Below the pieces are notes generated by a model. That model ran no database searches, was not told where the DNA came from, and worked only from the letters and a program-made list of their open reading frames with translations. The translations under genes and the position numbers were made by a program. Shown here one piece after another: positions 35,549-45,337 of a DNA stretch of 64,000 nucleotides. Origin of the DNA: Sphingobacterium sp. CZ-UAM (GTDB lineage Bacteria > Bacteroidota > Bacteroidia > Sphingobacteriales > Sphingobacteriaceae); assembly GCF_002000245.1 (NCBI RefSeq), contig NZ_MTCM01000003.1:124001-188000 (forward strand), in the 5' to 3' direction. Positions within the stretch are counted from its first letter, which is position 1, and each line of letters begins with the position of its first letter.

Positions 35549-37084
35549 ATGTTTGGAACTCGTACGTCGGCTTTTCTGAAACTTTCGAAAAGAGACTTAA
35601 AATATGATTTCCCTGCTAGTGTTGTGGTGTTTTTGGTGGCACTTCCATTATGTTTGGGAATTGCAATGGCCTCAGGTGCGCCATTGTTTGCAGGATTATT
35701 GACTGGTGTTATTGGTGGAATCGTTGTTGCTTCAATCAGTAAATCACCACTCAGTGTAAGTGGGCCAGCCGCTGGCCTCACAGTTATCGTATTAGGTGCT
35801 ATCCAGAGCCTAGGCGCTTATGAGACTTTTCTTCTTGCGGTAGTCATCGCAGGTGTCGTACAAGTCATTTTAGGTATTCTAAAAGCTGGTATGATTGGAA
35901 ATTATTTCCCTTCAGCGGTTATTGTCGGCATGTTGGCCGCTATTGGTATTACCATTATTATGAAGCAAATTCCATTGGCATTGGGTTTGGTGGAAGCGCA
36001 TGCTTTTGAACTGGACAATGGCCATGGTATCGCCGCTTATTTTGATACACTCGCTTCAGCGATCAACTTTGGTGCATTAATCATCTGTACGCTATCATTG
36101 GCGATCTTGATCTTCTGGCCAGCAATACCGAAATTGAACAAGATACCGGCACCACTGGTTGTTGTTATCCTAGGAGTAGTTTTAGCCTATCTTTTTCAAG
36201 GCTCATCCTTTCAACTGCTGGACAAACAGTTCGTCCTAGTTCCGATAGTCGGTTCATTTACTGAATTTACTGGCCTATTTACTTTTCCGGACTTTACACA
36301 GATCATTAACAAAGATGTCTGGATAGCAGCATTTACGATTGCCATTATAGCCAGTTTGGAGACCTTATTGAGCATTGAAGCCGTTGACAAGATAGATCCT
36401 TATAAACGCAATACACCGACTAACCGTGAATTAGTAGCACAAGGAATCGGGAATATGACGAGTGGTTTTTTAGGCGGCTTGCCGTTAACATCCGTCATCG
36501 TCAGATCGTCGGCGAATGTAAACGCAGGAGCGAAAACCAGACAATCAGCAATTTTGCATGGTATGTGGCTCATCGTTGCCATATTGGCCATTCCTACCTT
36601 ATTAAATATGATCCCTTTGGCCTGTCTCGCTGCAATTCTACTCCACACAGGTTATAAGTTAGCCAAACCAAGCTTATTTGCCTCCATGTATCGAAAAGGA
36701 TTGGACCAATTTATCCCTTTCTTTGTGACAATTGTTGCTGTAGTATTTACAGATCTATTAATGGGAGTGGGCATTGGAATCGTTGTAGCAACATTCTATA
36801 TTTTAAGAGCAAATATGAAAAATGCTTTTAAGTATAATATTGAGAAGGACAACGAAGAAGATAAGGCTGTCATTGTATTAGCGGAGGAAGTTTCATTTTT
36901 GAATAAGGTTCCTATTCAGCAAAAATTGTATAGTTTACCAAAGACGGTTAGTAAGATCCGTATCGATGGGACTTTCAGCAAATTTATAGACAAGGATGTA
37001 ATTGAAGTCATCAAAGATTTTGAACAGAATGCCAAAAGTAAGGGCAAGGAGATTGAGCTTTTACAGGTAGTCTATAAAAAATAA
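35549..37084 (+). CDS. SulP family anion transporter (bicarbonate-type candidate)
   Basis: 511-residue transporter with 12-14 transmembrane segments. SulP signatures: FLVALPLCLGIAMASGAPLF at the N-terminus, SVSGPAAGLTVIVLGAI, and NRELVAQGIGNMTSGFLGGL. The C-terminal about 75 residues form a shortened STAS-like domain (KIRIDGTFSKFIDKDVIEVI). A beta-carbonic anhydrase gene follows 79 nt later; such SulP-anhydrase pairs are thought to import bicarbonate. Anion specificity is inferred from this neighbour, not visible in the sequence. Confidence 0.9.
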   Translation: MFGTRTSAFLKLSKRDLKYDFPASVVVFLVALPLCLGIAMASGAPLFAGLLTGVIGGIVVASISKSPLSVSGPAAGLTVIVLGAIQSLGAYETFLLAVVIAGVVQVILGILKAGMIGNYFPSAVIVGMLAAIGITIIMKQIPLALGLVEAHAFELDNGHGIAAYFDTLASAINFGALIICTLSLAILIFWPAIPKLNKIPAPLVVVILGVVLAYLFQGSSFQLLDKQFVLVPIVGSFTEFTGLFTFPDFTQIINKDVWIAAFTIAIIASLETLLSIEAVDKIDPYKRNTPTNRELVAQGIGNMTSGFLGGLPLTSVIVRSSANVNAGAKTRQSAILHGMWLIVAILAIPTLLNMIPLACLAAILLHTGYKLAKPSLFASMYRKGLDQFIPFFVTIVAVVFTDLLMGVGIGIVVATFYILRANMKNAFKYNIEKDNEEDKAVIVLAEEVSFLNKVPIQQKLYSLPKTVSKIRIDGTFSKFIDKDVIEVIKDFEQNAKSKGKEIELLQVVYKK

Positions 37085-37163
37085 AGTTGTTTGTCGTAAA
37101 CAACAAAGTTAAAAATTTGTATTATTATAAAATTGAAAAAACGCCCCCGGGCAAATAGTGAAT

Positions 37164-37811
37164 ATGGAAAATAAAGATTTAAAAGCAGGATTTGACAATA
37201 TTATTAAGGGAAACCAAGAATGGATGGATTTTGTAAAAAATGATACCACAGGTCGTTTCCAACAACTTGCAAAAGGTCAGAATCCCGAAATTCTTTGGAT
37301 TGGTTGTGCTGACAGCCGTGTACCTGCCAACGAATTGACCGGTACAAAACCCGGTGAGGTATTCGTGCACCGTAATATCGCTAACATGGTTATCCACTCA
37401 GACATGAGTTTATTAAGTGTACTGGATTATGCTGTCAACGTATTAAAAGTAAAACAGGTCATTGTAGCGGGGCATTATGGCTGTGGTGGTGTTGCCGCGT
37501 CTTTGAGCCGCAATCAATACGGTATCATCGATAACTGGCTAGGTCATATCAAAGATGTGTACCGTTTGCATAGCGCAGAGATTGATAATATCGAAGACAA
37601 CGAAAAGAAAGTAGACCGCTTAGTTGAACTTAATGTCAAAGAACAGGTTTTTAATCTTTGTTCTACTTCGATCATCCAAAATGCCTGGAAAAATGGACAA
37701 CCTCTTGCTGTACATGGTATGGTAATCAATATAGGAACAGGCCAATTGATCGATCAAAATTGTACTTTTATAAGTAACGAATCCCTTGGAAAGGTATTCG
37801 CTTTCAAATAG
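37164..37811 (+). CDS. Beta-class carbonic anhydrase
   Basis: 215 residues. Interconverts CO2 and bicarbonate. Zinc ligands C48, H104 and C107 with the D50-R52 dyad are seen in WIGCADSRVPANE and VAGHYGCGGVAA. The frame starts at a GTG at 37158, but the ATG at 37164 (MENKDLK) is preferred. Likely co-transcribed with the SulP gene to supply bicarbonate for anaplerotic carboxylation or pH control. A terminator follows. Confidence 0.95.
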   Translation: MENKDLKAGFDNIIKGNQEWMDFVKNDTTGRFQQLAKGQNPEILWIGCADSRVPANELTGTKPGEVFVHRNIANMVIHSDMSLLSVLDYAVNVLKVKQVIVAGHYGCGGVAASLSRNQYGIIDNWLGHIKDVYRLHSAEIDNIEDNEKKVDRLVELNVKEQVFNLCSTSIIQNAWKNGQPLAVHGMVINIGTGQLIDQNCTFISNESLGKVFAFK

Positions 37812-37824
37812 TAACAAATCGGTG

Positions 37825-37852
37825 AAAGGGACGAAGATTCGTCCCTTTTTTA
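37825..37852 (+). terminator. Rho-independent terminator after carbonic anhydrase
   Basis: AAAGGGACGAA pairs with TTCGTCCCTTT, followed by TTT-A-TTT; 13 nt after the stop codon. Confidence 0.88.
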
Positions 37853-37967
37853 TTTCATGGCTTAGCCAAGCAATAATCAGGGTAACACGGGAACTTTTCA
37901 CATGATTACCTGATCAAGCCAAGCCGAATATCTATCATCACCTACCTAATATCTCACTTCTAATAAT

Positions 37968-37975
37968 TAACTTTG
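37968..37975 (+). promoter_or_regulatory. -7 promoter element abutting glnS start
   Basis: TAACTTTG matches TAnnTTTG and ends only 4 nt before the glnS ATG (37980). With the usual spacing transcription would begin at or next to the start codon, giving a leaderless or near-leaderless mRNA. Confidence 0.45.
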
Positions 37976-37979
37976 TATT

Positions 37980-39653
37980 ATGAGTGAAGAAAAATCATTA
38001 AATTTTATCGAGGAAATTGTCGAAGAGGATCTTCGTACAGGAAAACATGGCGGACGTGTATTGACACGTTTTCCTCCTGAGCCAAATGGTTACCTCCACA
38101 TTGGTCACGCCAAATCTATCTGCTTGAATTTTGGATTAGCACAGCAGTATAATGGCAAGACTAATCTACGTTTTGATGACACTAACCCTGTCACTGAGGA
38201 TACTGAGTATGTTGAAAGTATCAAGAAAGATATTCAATGGCTTGGATTCCAGTGGGCAGAGGAATTATATACTTCGGATTACTTTGAGACTTTATATAGT
38301 TATGCAGTTGAACTCATAAAAAAAGGTTTAGCTTATGTTGACGATAGTACAGCTGAAGAAATTGCAGCAGCAAAAGGCACCCCAACAGAACCGGGAATTC
38401 CAACCGGCTATCGCGACAGGTCGATTGAAGAAAATCTAGCTCTATTCGCAGACATGCGTGCTGGTAAATACAAAGATGGCGAAAAGGTACTGCGAGCAAA
38501 AATAGATTTAGCTAGTCCGAATATGCATATGCGCGACCCTTTGTTGTACCGCATCAAACACGCTCATCATCACCGGACAGGCAATCAATGGTGCATCTAC
38601 CCGATGTATGACTTTGCACATGGACAATCGGATTCTATAGAGAAGATCACACATTCGATCTGTACACTAGAATTTATTCCGCATCGTCCCCTGTATGACT
38701 GGTGTATTGAGAAATTGGAAATTTTCCCTTCCAGACAATATGAGTTTGCACGTTTAAACATGACATATACTGTCATGAGCAAGCGTAAGCTTTTACAACT
38801 AGTCAATGATAAATTTGTTGAGAACTGGGATGACCCACGGATGCCAACAATCTCGGGTTTGAGAAGAAGAGGATATACTCCGGCGAGTATTCGTAACTTC
38901 TGCGACAAGATCGGCGTTCAAAAACGGGAAAACATGATTGACGTCAGTTTACTGGAGTTTTGTATCCGTGAGGATCTGAACAAAACTGCCTGGCGCAGAA
39001 TGGCTGTCCTTGATCCGATCAAATTAGTGATCACAAATTATCCAGATGGCCAAGTAGAAGATTTGGTCGGTGAAAATAACCCTGAAGTTGAAGGTGGTGA
39101 AGGCCATAGAATCATACCTTTTTCCAAAGAACTTTGGATTGAACGTGAAGATTTTATGGAAGATGCTCCAAAAAAATTCTTCCGCCTCGGTCCTGGGCTT
39201 TCGGTTCGTCTAAAACATGCCTATATCGTTACCTGTAATGATTTCGTCAAAGATGAAAATGGAAGGGTAATAGAAGTACATTGTACTTATATCCCTAATT
39301 CTAAATCAGGTGAAGATACTTCCGGACTAAAAGTTAAGGGAACGATCCATTGGATTTCTGTTCCCCATGCAAAGGAAGCTGAGGTAAGATTATATGACAG
39401 GTTGTTCAATGATGAAAATCCAGCTGCTGCCGAAAACTTCAAAGATTCTATTAATCCTGAAAGTTTACACGTAATTGAACGTGCTTATATCGAACCGGAT
39501 CTAGCTACTGCTACCCCAGGAAAAGGGTACCAATTCATACGTTTAGGCTATTTTACATTGGACACACATTCCACTCCCGAACACTTGGTCTTTAATCGTA
39601 CAGTTACATTAAAAGATTCTTGGGGAAAAGAAGTGAAGAAAATGGATAAGTAA
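37980..39653 (+). CDS. glnS: Glutaminyl-tRNA synthetase
   Basis: 557 residues, class I synthetase charging tRNA-Gln. HIGH motif in [19 protein letters not shown] (around 37-45), KMSKS-type motif as VMSKRKLL (about 265), and the conserved acceptor-binding [10 protein letters not shown] region, followed by the two C-terminal beta-barrel domains ([11 protein letters not shown] onwards). Presence means direct charging rather than only the GatCAB route. Single-gene unit with a terminator overlapping the end of the convergent gene. Confidence 0.98.
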   Translation: MSEEKSLNFIEEIVEEDLRTGKHGGRVLTRFPPEPNGYLHIGHAKSICLNFGLAQQYNGKTNLRFDDTNPVTEDTEYVESIKKDIQWLGFQWAEELYTSDYFETLYSYAVELIKKGLAYVDDSTAEEIAAAKGTPTEPGIPTGYRDRSIEENLALFADMRAGKYKDGEKVLRAKIDLASPNMHMRDPLLYRIKHAHHHRTGNQWCIYPMYDFAHGQSDSIEKITHSICTLEFIPHRPLYDWCIEKLEIFPSRQYEFARLNMTYTVMSKRKLLQLVNDKFVENWDDPRMPTISGLRRRGYTPASIRNFCDKIGVQKRENMIDVSLLEFCIREDLNKTAWRRMAVLDPIKLVITNYPDGQVEDLVGENNPEVEGGEGHRIIPFSKELWIEREDFMEDAPKKFFRLGPGLSVRLKHAYIVTCNDFVKDENGRVIEVHCTYIPNSKSGEDTSGLKVKGTIHWISVPHAKEAEVRLYDRLFNDENPAAAENFKDSINPESLHVIERAYIEPDLATATPGKGYQFIRLGYFTLDTHSTPEHLVFNRTVTLKDSWGKEVKKMDK

Positions 39654-39659
39654 ACCATA

Positions 39660-39699
39660 AAAAGTAAAATGTCGGAAACAATTCCGACATTTTACTTTT
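39660..39699. terminator. Bidirectional terminator between glnS and DUF2723 gene
   Basis: An 18-bp perfect stem (39660-39677 with 39682-39699) with loop ACAA carries A/T tracts at its base on both sides. It ends directly at the stop codon of the minus-strand gene. Confidence 0.9.
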
Positions 39700-42600
39700 C
39701 TATTCTATGCCATACCATTGCTGATACTGCTTTCTAAGCCCCTCAACACGCGCCAGTCGCTTGCTATCATTGGCTGCCAATAAAATATCTCGATAACGAT
39801 CGACCGAGTCTAATGCCGTCTGCATATCGCTCCATTCAAAACCTAGATTTTTTTGATCTAATACCAATTGGTGTAAATGGTCCATATTTTGTGAAACATA
39901 ATTCAAGTTTCTGTCTACGATATTTCCGGCCAGGTGCCCTTGTCCGGAACGGTATAGGCTATCAATGATATCTGCATAATTAATCGCATCCGACATCGCA
40001 TATACTCGCTCCGGCAATTGGTCGTAAGCTTTCTTGGCCACTTCTCCAGCTCGTTTGACCTGTCCGTTTTCCAACAGTAACCGTGCTGTCTTACCAAAAA
40101 TATCCCGCGCATACATACTCGAGAAGCGAAAGGAGTCGGTATCCAAATATTTTGCATTCTTGATATTTCCCCAATTGTATTTATGCATGATATTATCATA
40201 TAAGGCTTCCACATCGACCAAAGCTGCCATCTCGCCAGCAGACGCCTGCTGTTCATTGGTCACAGCAACGGGCATCAGCCTTGAAGCGAATCCTTCATTG
40301 ACAAGATATTTGTCCAGTCCCAACTTAATATCACTAGGTAGCATATTCGAGAAATAGATCGGTCGATCCCAATGATTATTTTCAAGGAGGGACAACAAAG
40401 TCAGGTCCGATCGGGATAAGTGGTCAGCGGGAATCTCCCATTCCATTGTTGCAACGACCGCATCCTGAAAATAAGCCGGCACAGCATTCTTTTGCAAGAC
40501 CTCCGCTTTGTTAATAGCCAATTTAACCTTCTTAGTCGGAAAATAATTCTCCAAATTTCCAGAATTCAGCTGTACTTTATAATCAGGGGCATCAGAGGTA
40601 ACAAATTGCAATAACTGTTGGATATCCACGGCTTCATTCAACTGTCTATCCACAAAAGGAATATAATCGCGAATACCCTTTTTTGTTTTTTCGGCAGGTA
40701 TCGCAATCGGAAGTCCTGCTGCTGAATAAGTTGGTTTCTTAACCTGTTGCATATACCAGTCTCCTGTTAAATAGCTCAGCACCACAATCCGCACATCCGG
40801 ACGAACCCCTTCTACCTCCTGCAGATACCATAATGGAAAGGTATCATGATCACCATAGGTAAATAAGATTGCATTTGGTGCGCAGGTTTCAAGGTAGTTG
40901 CGTGCAACATCCCGCGCCAAGGATTTTTCGGAACGATTATGATCATCCCAGTTTTGATGTAACAGAATAATCGGCCCGCCCAAAACTGCAAAAGATAACC
41001 CTGTAGCCAAGGCATAAGGGGTATGAACGAAACGCTTAAAAAAGCGTACCAATGCTATGGCACCAAGTCCGATCCAAATAGCAAAAGCATAAAAGGACCC
41101 AGCATAAGCATAATCACGTTCACGGGGTTGTAACGGCGTTTGATTAAGATACACGACAATAGCTATACCTGTAAAAACAAATAGCAAGGTCAATACCAAG
41201 GTATAAGGCTTATGGTGTCTGTATAGCCAAATCGCTCCAGCTATCCCTAATAACAAAGGCAAGAAAAAATACGTGTTTCGGCTTGGATCATGTTGTTGTG
41301 ACTCCGAAAGATGATGTTGCCCACCAAGGCGCCAATTATCCAGCGTTTTCACTCCAGAGATCCAATTCCCCTCCGTATAAGATCCATAGCCTTGCTTGTC
41401 ATTCTGCCTGCCAACAAAATTCCATAAGAAATACCGTGCGTACATTTCTCCCAATTGAAAATGAAAGAAAAACTTAAAATTATCGGAAAACTGCGGCTTT
41501 TCGCCGTCTTTTAAGTTGAGATAACTTCTATAGTAAGCTTGGTGGTTTGCATCTTGGCTATAGATACGCGGAAAAAATGTTTCTCGATCAAAATCATATT
41601 TATCAACTTGTGTAAATGCTGTATAATTGGACTCATCTTTCCGATAATCGGTCTTACTTTTTATGTCTACAGCTTTCGAATCGTAATATGGCCCTTTCAC
41701 CAAAGGCTCCCGTGTGTACTGCTCGCGTCCCAAGTAGCCCAAAAACGAAAATACATTATCAGGCGCATTATTATTCAGGGATGGATTCGCTTTTCCACGG
41801 ATCAATACCATGCTGTAGGAACTATAGCCAAATAGAATGAAACAAAAAGCCAACAAGGCTGTATTTAACGAATACTTGCGATTTCTATGCGAATAAAAAA
41901 GACCATATACAATGGCGCCACCAATAAGGAGGCACAAGAAAAGAATTCCAGATCCAAACCCCAGTCCGAGCGAATTCACAAACAACAGATCTATTTTTGA
42001 AGCAAAAGCCACCAACCACTGAATGACACCCCAAAGAATGGCTGCCAAAACCACCAATCCCAATAAAAATGCAATTAAAATGCCTTTCAGATTAATTTGC
42101 GAAGTCCTTTTAAAATAGACCACCATAGCTATGGCCGGAATAGCCAACAGATTCAATAGGTGGACTCCGATCGAAAGTCCCATAACAAAAGCAATAAAAA
42201 TCAACCAGCGGTCGCTTCCATACTGATCCGCCCGCGCTTCCCATTTGAAAATTGCCCAAAAAACCACTGCTGTACAAAGCGAGGACATCGCGTACACTTC
42301 AGATTCCACAGCCGAATACCAAAATGTATCGCTAAAGCTGAAAGCCATTGCCCCGACTGTCCCTGCAGCGAAAAGCTGTAAGTAGTAGGAGAAAGTAGGT
42401 TGCTGTGGCTTCTTCAAAATCTTCTTGCCTATTGCGGTGATTGTCCAGAATAAAAATGCCACGGTGATACCGCTACAGATCGCCGAACCGATATTCATCC
42501 AGTAGGCTATCTTCGCAGTGTTACCGAATGCCAGGTTGGAAAAAACATTCTGAATAAGCAAAAATAGAGGCGCTCCAGGTTGATGGGCAACCTCTAGCTT

Positions 42601-42729
42601 GTAGGCACAGGCAATAAATTCACCGCAGTCCCACCAACTCACGGTCTTTTCGACGGTAGCAATGTACACAAGCGTAGCAACAAGGCCACAGGTCAAACCG
42701 AATAGAGTATTTAATTTACTGTACGTCAT
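39700..42729 (-). CDS. DUF2723 family polytopic membrane protein (PMT-like)
   Basis: 1009 residues. N-terminal half has at least ten hydrophobic segments; the DUF2723 signature is near the N-terminus (SWWDCGEFIACAYKLEVAHQPG, shortened), with the acidic residues typical of GT-C fold glycosyltransferases. The C-terminal half is soluble, with DHDTFPLWYLQEVEGVRPDV and tetratricopeptide-like helices near the end. DUF2723 relatives of eukaryotic TMEM260 act as protein O-mannosyltransferases; in Bacteroidota a role in general protein O-glycosylation is plausible but inferred. Monocistronic. Confidence 0.88.
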   Translation of the reverse strand: MTYSKLNTLFGLTCGLVATLVYIATVEKTVSWWDCGEFIACAYKLEVAHQPGAPLFLLIQNVFSNLAFGNTAKIAYWMNIGSAICSGITVAFLFWTITAIGKKILKKPQQPTFSYYLQLFAAGTVGAMAFSFSDTFWYSAVESEVYAMSSLCTAVVFWAIFKWEARADQYGSDRWLIFIAFVMGLSIGVHLLNLLAIPAIAMVVYFKRTSQINLKGILIAFLLGLVVLAAILWGVIQWLVAFASKIDLLFVNSLGLGFGSGILFLCLLIGGAIVYGLFYSHRNRKYSLNTALLAFCFILFGYSSYSMVLIRGKANPSLNNNAPDNVFSFLGYLGREQYTREPLVKGPYYDSKAVDIKSKTDYRKDESNYTAFTQVDKYDFDRETFFPRIYSQDANHQAYYRSYLNLKDGEKPQFSDNFKFFFHFQLGEMYARYFLWNFVGRQNDKQGYGSYTEGNWISGVKTLDNWRLGGQHHLSESQQHDPSRNTYFFLPLLLGIAGAIWLYRHHKPYTLVLTLLFVFTGIAIVVYLNQTPLQPRERDYAYAGSFYAFAIWIGLGAIALVRFFKRFVHTPYALATGLSFAVLGGPIILLHQNWDDHNRSEKSLARDVARNYLETCAPNAILFTYGDHDTFPLWYLQEVEGVRPDVRIVVLSYLTGDWYMQQVKKPTYSAAGLPIAIPAEKTKKGIRDYIPFVDRQLNEAVDIQQLLQFVTSDAPDYKVQLNSGNLENYFPTKKVKLAINKAEVLQKNAVPAYFQDAVVATMEWEIPADHLSRSDLTLLSLLENNHWDRPIYFSNMLPSDIKLGLDKYLVNEGFASRLMPVAVTNEQQASAGEMAALVDVEALYDNIMHKYNWGNIKNAKYLDTDSFRFSSMYARDIFGKTARLLLENGQVKRAGEVAKKAYDQLPERVYAMSDAINYADIIDSLYRSGQGHLAGNIVDRNLNYVSQNMDHLHQLVLDQKNLGFEWSDMQTALDSVDRYRDILLAANDSKRLARVEGLRKQYQQWYGIE

Positions 42730-42955
42730 AAGGTCAATTGGTCTAAATCTTTATTTCTTTTAGTACTTTAAATTAAACAGTTATCTTGATTTAAAAATGT
42801 TAATTAACACTATTTAACATCATTATTTAATCAAAAATATTTCTCTAAAGAAACCGCTTCTATAATGAAAAGAGAAATATAGTTTTTTGAAAGGTAGATG
42901 CTACAGACAGGAATACTTTCGCATAGGTATAACGGTGTTCCTGCTATTGGTTCAA

Positions 42956-42985
42956 TAAAAAAGCGAGGGATTCCTCCCTCGCTCT
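42956..42985 (-). terminator. Rho-independent terminator of metF
   Basis: AGCGAGGGA (42962-42970) pairs with TCCCTCGCT (42975-42983); the minus strand continues with TTTTTT. It lies about 10 nt past the metF stop. Confidence 0.88.
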
Positions 42986-42995
42986 ATTTATATTT

Positions 42996-43952
42996 TTAGG
43001 CCAATTTTTCAACGATCTTTTTGGTTGGCCCGGGATTACTCATGGTATAAAAATGCAACACCGGCGCACCAAATTTAATCAGTTCCTGACATTGTTGTAC
43101 AAGCCATTCTTCACCTACTTGCCTCACATCGGCATTGGTTTTACATGATGCAACGGCATCACTCAATTCCTCTGGAATATCCAAGTGGAAAATTCGTGGC
43201 AATGTGACCAACTGTTTTTTTGTCGTCAAAGGTTTGAGCCCCGGAATAATAGGAACATGAATTCCGTTGTCGCGGCATTTGGTCACAAATTCCTTGTATT
43301 TTTCTACATTAAAGAACATCTGCGTCACGATAAATTCTGCACCCATATCGACTTTTTGCTTCAAGTATTTAAAGTCTGTATTGAAATTAGGGGATTCAAA
43401 ATGTTTCTCAGGATATCCGGCAACACCAATACAAAAATCAGTTTTTTCAGATGTAATAATATCTTCGTGGAGATACTTCCCCTTGTTCATATCTGTGACC
43501 TGTTCCAATAGATCCGTTGCAAAAGCATGGCCGCCCTCAGTTGGAATAAAATCAGCATCGCCTTTACGCGCATCTCCTCTTAGCACCAAAACATTGTCGA
43601 TACCCAGGAAATTCAGGTCAATCAAAGCATTTTCCGTTTCCTCTTTGGTAAAGCCTCCGCATATCAGATGCGGGACTGCGTCCACCTTATATTTGTTCAT
43701 GATAGCAGCACATATTGCCACTGTTCCTGGGCGCTTGCGATACGATACACGTTCCAATAATCCGCTAGCATGTTCCTTATAGATGTAATCTTCACGATGA
43801 TAAGTTACATCTATAAAAGGTGGTTTAAATTCCATCAGTTCATCCATTGTTTTGAAAATACTTTGGATGCCCTGTCCCTTAGCAGGTGGCAATAGCTCAA
43901 AAGAAAACAATGTTTTTCCTTTAGCGTTCTGGATATGGTCGGTAATCTTCAT
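42996..43952 (-). CDS. metF: Methylenetetrahydrofolate reductase
   Basis: 318-residue FAD enzyme reducing 5,10-methylene-THF to 5-methyl-THF for methionine synthesis. N-terminal FSFELLPPAKGQG with the catalytic Glu, FIDVTYHREDYIYKEHA, VLVLRGDARKGD, and TQMFFNVEKYKEFV are family features; the length matches bacterial MetF (about 300). A SAM-I riboswitch lies 73 nt upstream of the ATG, so expression falls when S-adenosylmethionine is high. Monocistronic, with its own terminator. Confidence 0.96.
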   Translation of the reverse strand: MKITDHIQNAKGKTLFSFELLPPAKGQGIQSIFKTMDELMEFKPPFIDVTYHREDYIYKEHASGLLERVSYRKRPGTVAICAAIMNKYKVDAVPHLICGGFTKEETENALIDLNFLGIDNVLVLRGDARKGDADFIPTEGGHAFATDLLEQVTDMNKGKYLHEDIITSEKTDFCIGVAGYPEKHFESPNFNTDFKYLKQKVDMGAEFIVTQMFFNVEKYKEFVTKCRDNGIHVPIIPGLKPLTTKKQLVTLPRIFHLDIPEELSDAVASCKTNADVRQVGEEWLVQQCQELIKFGAPVLHFYTMSNPGPTKKIVEKLA

Positions 43953-44025
43953 TAAAAAACTGTTTTAAGTTTGGGTTGGCTTACATCGAAACGCACAAGT
44001 CGAGGATATGTCTATCTGCATGTAA

Positions 44026-44124
44026 CTTATCTTTCCCACATGGAGCAGGGTAGAATTTAGCACCTTGAACAATACAGGTTGCTAAGGCTTCACTGGGTCT
44101 AGTCCCTCGGCCTTTCTCTATAAG
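44026..44124 (-). promoter_or_regulatory. SAM-I (S-box) riboswitch upstream of metF
   Basis: On the minus strand the aptamer opens with CTTATAGAGAAAGGCCGAGG, continues GGACTAGACCC, TGAAGCC, TTAGCAACC, then AGGTGCTAA and closes with AAAGATAAG. These are the hallmark S-box segments: P1 (CTTAT with ATAAG), the kink-turn region, and the P3 AGGTGCTAA core. A TATTTTTG promoter -7 element is at 44164-44157, about 30 nt upstream. Downstream (44025-43953) no strong T-tailed hairpin is seen; TTACAT/ATGTAA can pair, so the switch may act on translation initiation. Confidence 0.93.
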
Positions 44125-44226
44125 CGTTGCTAATATCGTTTTAAAAAACCAAACAACAAAAATATTTTTTTGAAAATCTAAAAATTATGGCAACAAAGCT
44201 GTTTCATCCCATTTTTTTTATCCAAA

Positions 44227-45078
44227 TTATTCCAAAGTTGAAAGAGCCTTGCGTAGGTTCTTTAAATAGAATGTGATTAACAACAGACCGGAAACACTAT
44301 ACTTCTCCTTCTGTCCGTACTTAAATCCATCCATTAAATATTTATAGGCGAACAATGCATTTTCCTCATTGTAAAACAACTCCTTCCACGAGACAGGAAC
44401 ATCTTCCCATCTTTTTAATACTATTCCATTTTGGGCATAGGTAATTGGAGATTCAACCCCATCTATTTTATAATCATTATGAACACCGGAATTAGAGATG
44501 TGCTGAAAATAGGCAATCGAATAATCCAAAAAATTCAGTGCTCGGGCCTTTATCTCTCGCTCGTTCTCAGCTCTTGTTGGAATATTACGCCAGAGATTGA
44601 CTTCGCTATCAAATTTACTAGGCTGCTCGCGAATGGGAGTCTTGTCCAACCCGAAATTGATATATAGGCGTTCGGTATTGGGCAAATGGGCGGAATTAAA
44701 TGGAGAGAAGTCACCTTTCAACTGCACAAAATCCTTTTTTATCTGGATAATATCCAAGGAAAGTTTTCCCTTTGCAGCATCTATAAGCTCAAGTTTATTT
44801 CCTTTAAATGTGTATTTACCATACAAAAGGATATCGTCTATAGCAAGGACAAAGTGTGCTTTATCCTGCAGCGAGAGAAAGGAACGATGATAAAGCGGAT
44901 GATCACAAGAGATATCAGGCTCGACATTTAGCGGATTATCGGCTTTAGCCTTCAAATAAGCCTCATTGGTATAACCGCAAATAACCTGGTAATTTCCAGC
45001 CGGAAACTCCTTGTCATTTCCCAGAAAAACGCAAGAGGACAAAAATATCGTTGAAATAAGGATCAATAGTGGCTTCAA
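44227..45078 (-). CDS. Hypothetical lipoprotein, TTG start
   Basis: 283 residues of unknown family. Lipoprotein signal with lipobox STIFLSSC, then mixed alpha/beta sequence (YGKYTFKGNKLELIDAAKGK; SYIAYFQ-like helix near 200). There is no in-frame ATG upstream: a TGA stop lies three codons before, so the start must be TTG at 45078 (or the TTG at codon 5). No partner gene. It lies downstream of rimM but a terminator separates them. Function not known. Confidence 0.75.
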   Translation of the reverse strand: MKPLLILISTIFLSSCVFLGNDKEFPAGNYQVICGYTNEAYLKAKADNPLNVEPDISCDHPLYHRSFLSLQDKAHFVLAIDDILLYGKYTFKGNKLELIDAAKGKLSLDIIQIKKDFVQLKGDFSPFNSAHLPNTERLYINFGLDKTPIREQPSKFDSEVNLWRNIPTRAENEREIKARALNFLDYSIAYFQHISNSGVHNDYKIDGVESPITYAQNGIVLKRWEDVPVSWKELFYNEENALFAYKYLMDGFKYGQKEKYSVSGLLLITFYLKNLRKALSTLE

Positions 45079-45215
45079 AACGGATCATTTAATATGGTCA
45101 ATAAATTGATTATCTAGTGCCAAGATACTCAAAATCCAGCAGAGTCGAGATACACTTGAATGTTTCAGCACATCAATACTATTAAATACAATCGGATACT
45201 TCAATTTTATAACAG

Positions 45216-45253
45216 AAAAAGGTCTAGATTCTGTTACGAACTTAGACCTTTTT
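45216..45253 (-). terminator. Terminator between rimM and the lipoprotein gene
   Basis: AAAAAGGTCTA (45216-45226) is complementary to TAGACCTTTTT (45243-45253); loop of 16 nt. It can work in both directions and ends the rpsP-rimM transcript about 85 nt past rimM. Confidence 0.8.
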
Positions 45254-45337
45254 CGTCGTATACACGAGGATAAAAAAAACTCTCTAAATTTAGATCCTTA
45301 TTTTGTTATCAGAGACGAATTTCTGGGACAATCGCTC

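Noticed and set aside
37158..37163. GTG start for carbonic anhydrase
   Set aside because: An ATG two codons later is the stronger start and nothing upstream favours the GTG.
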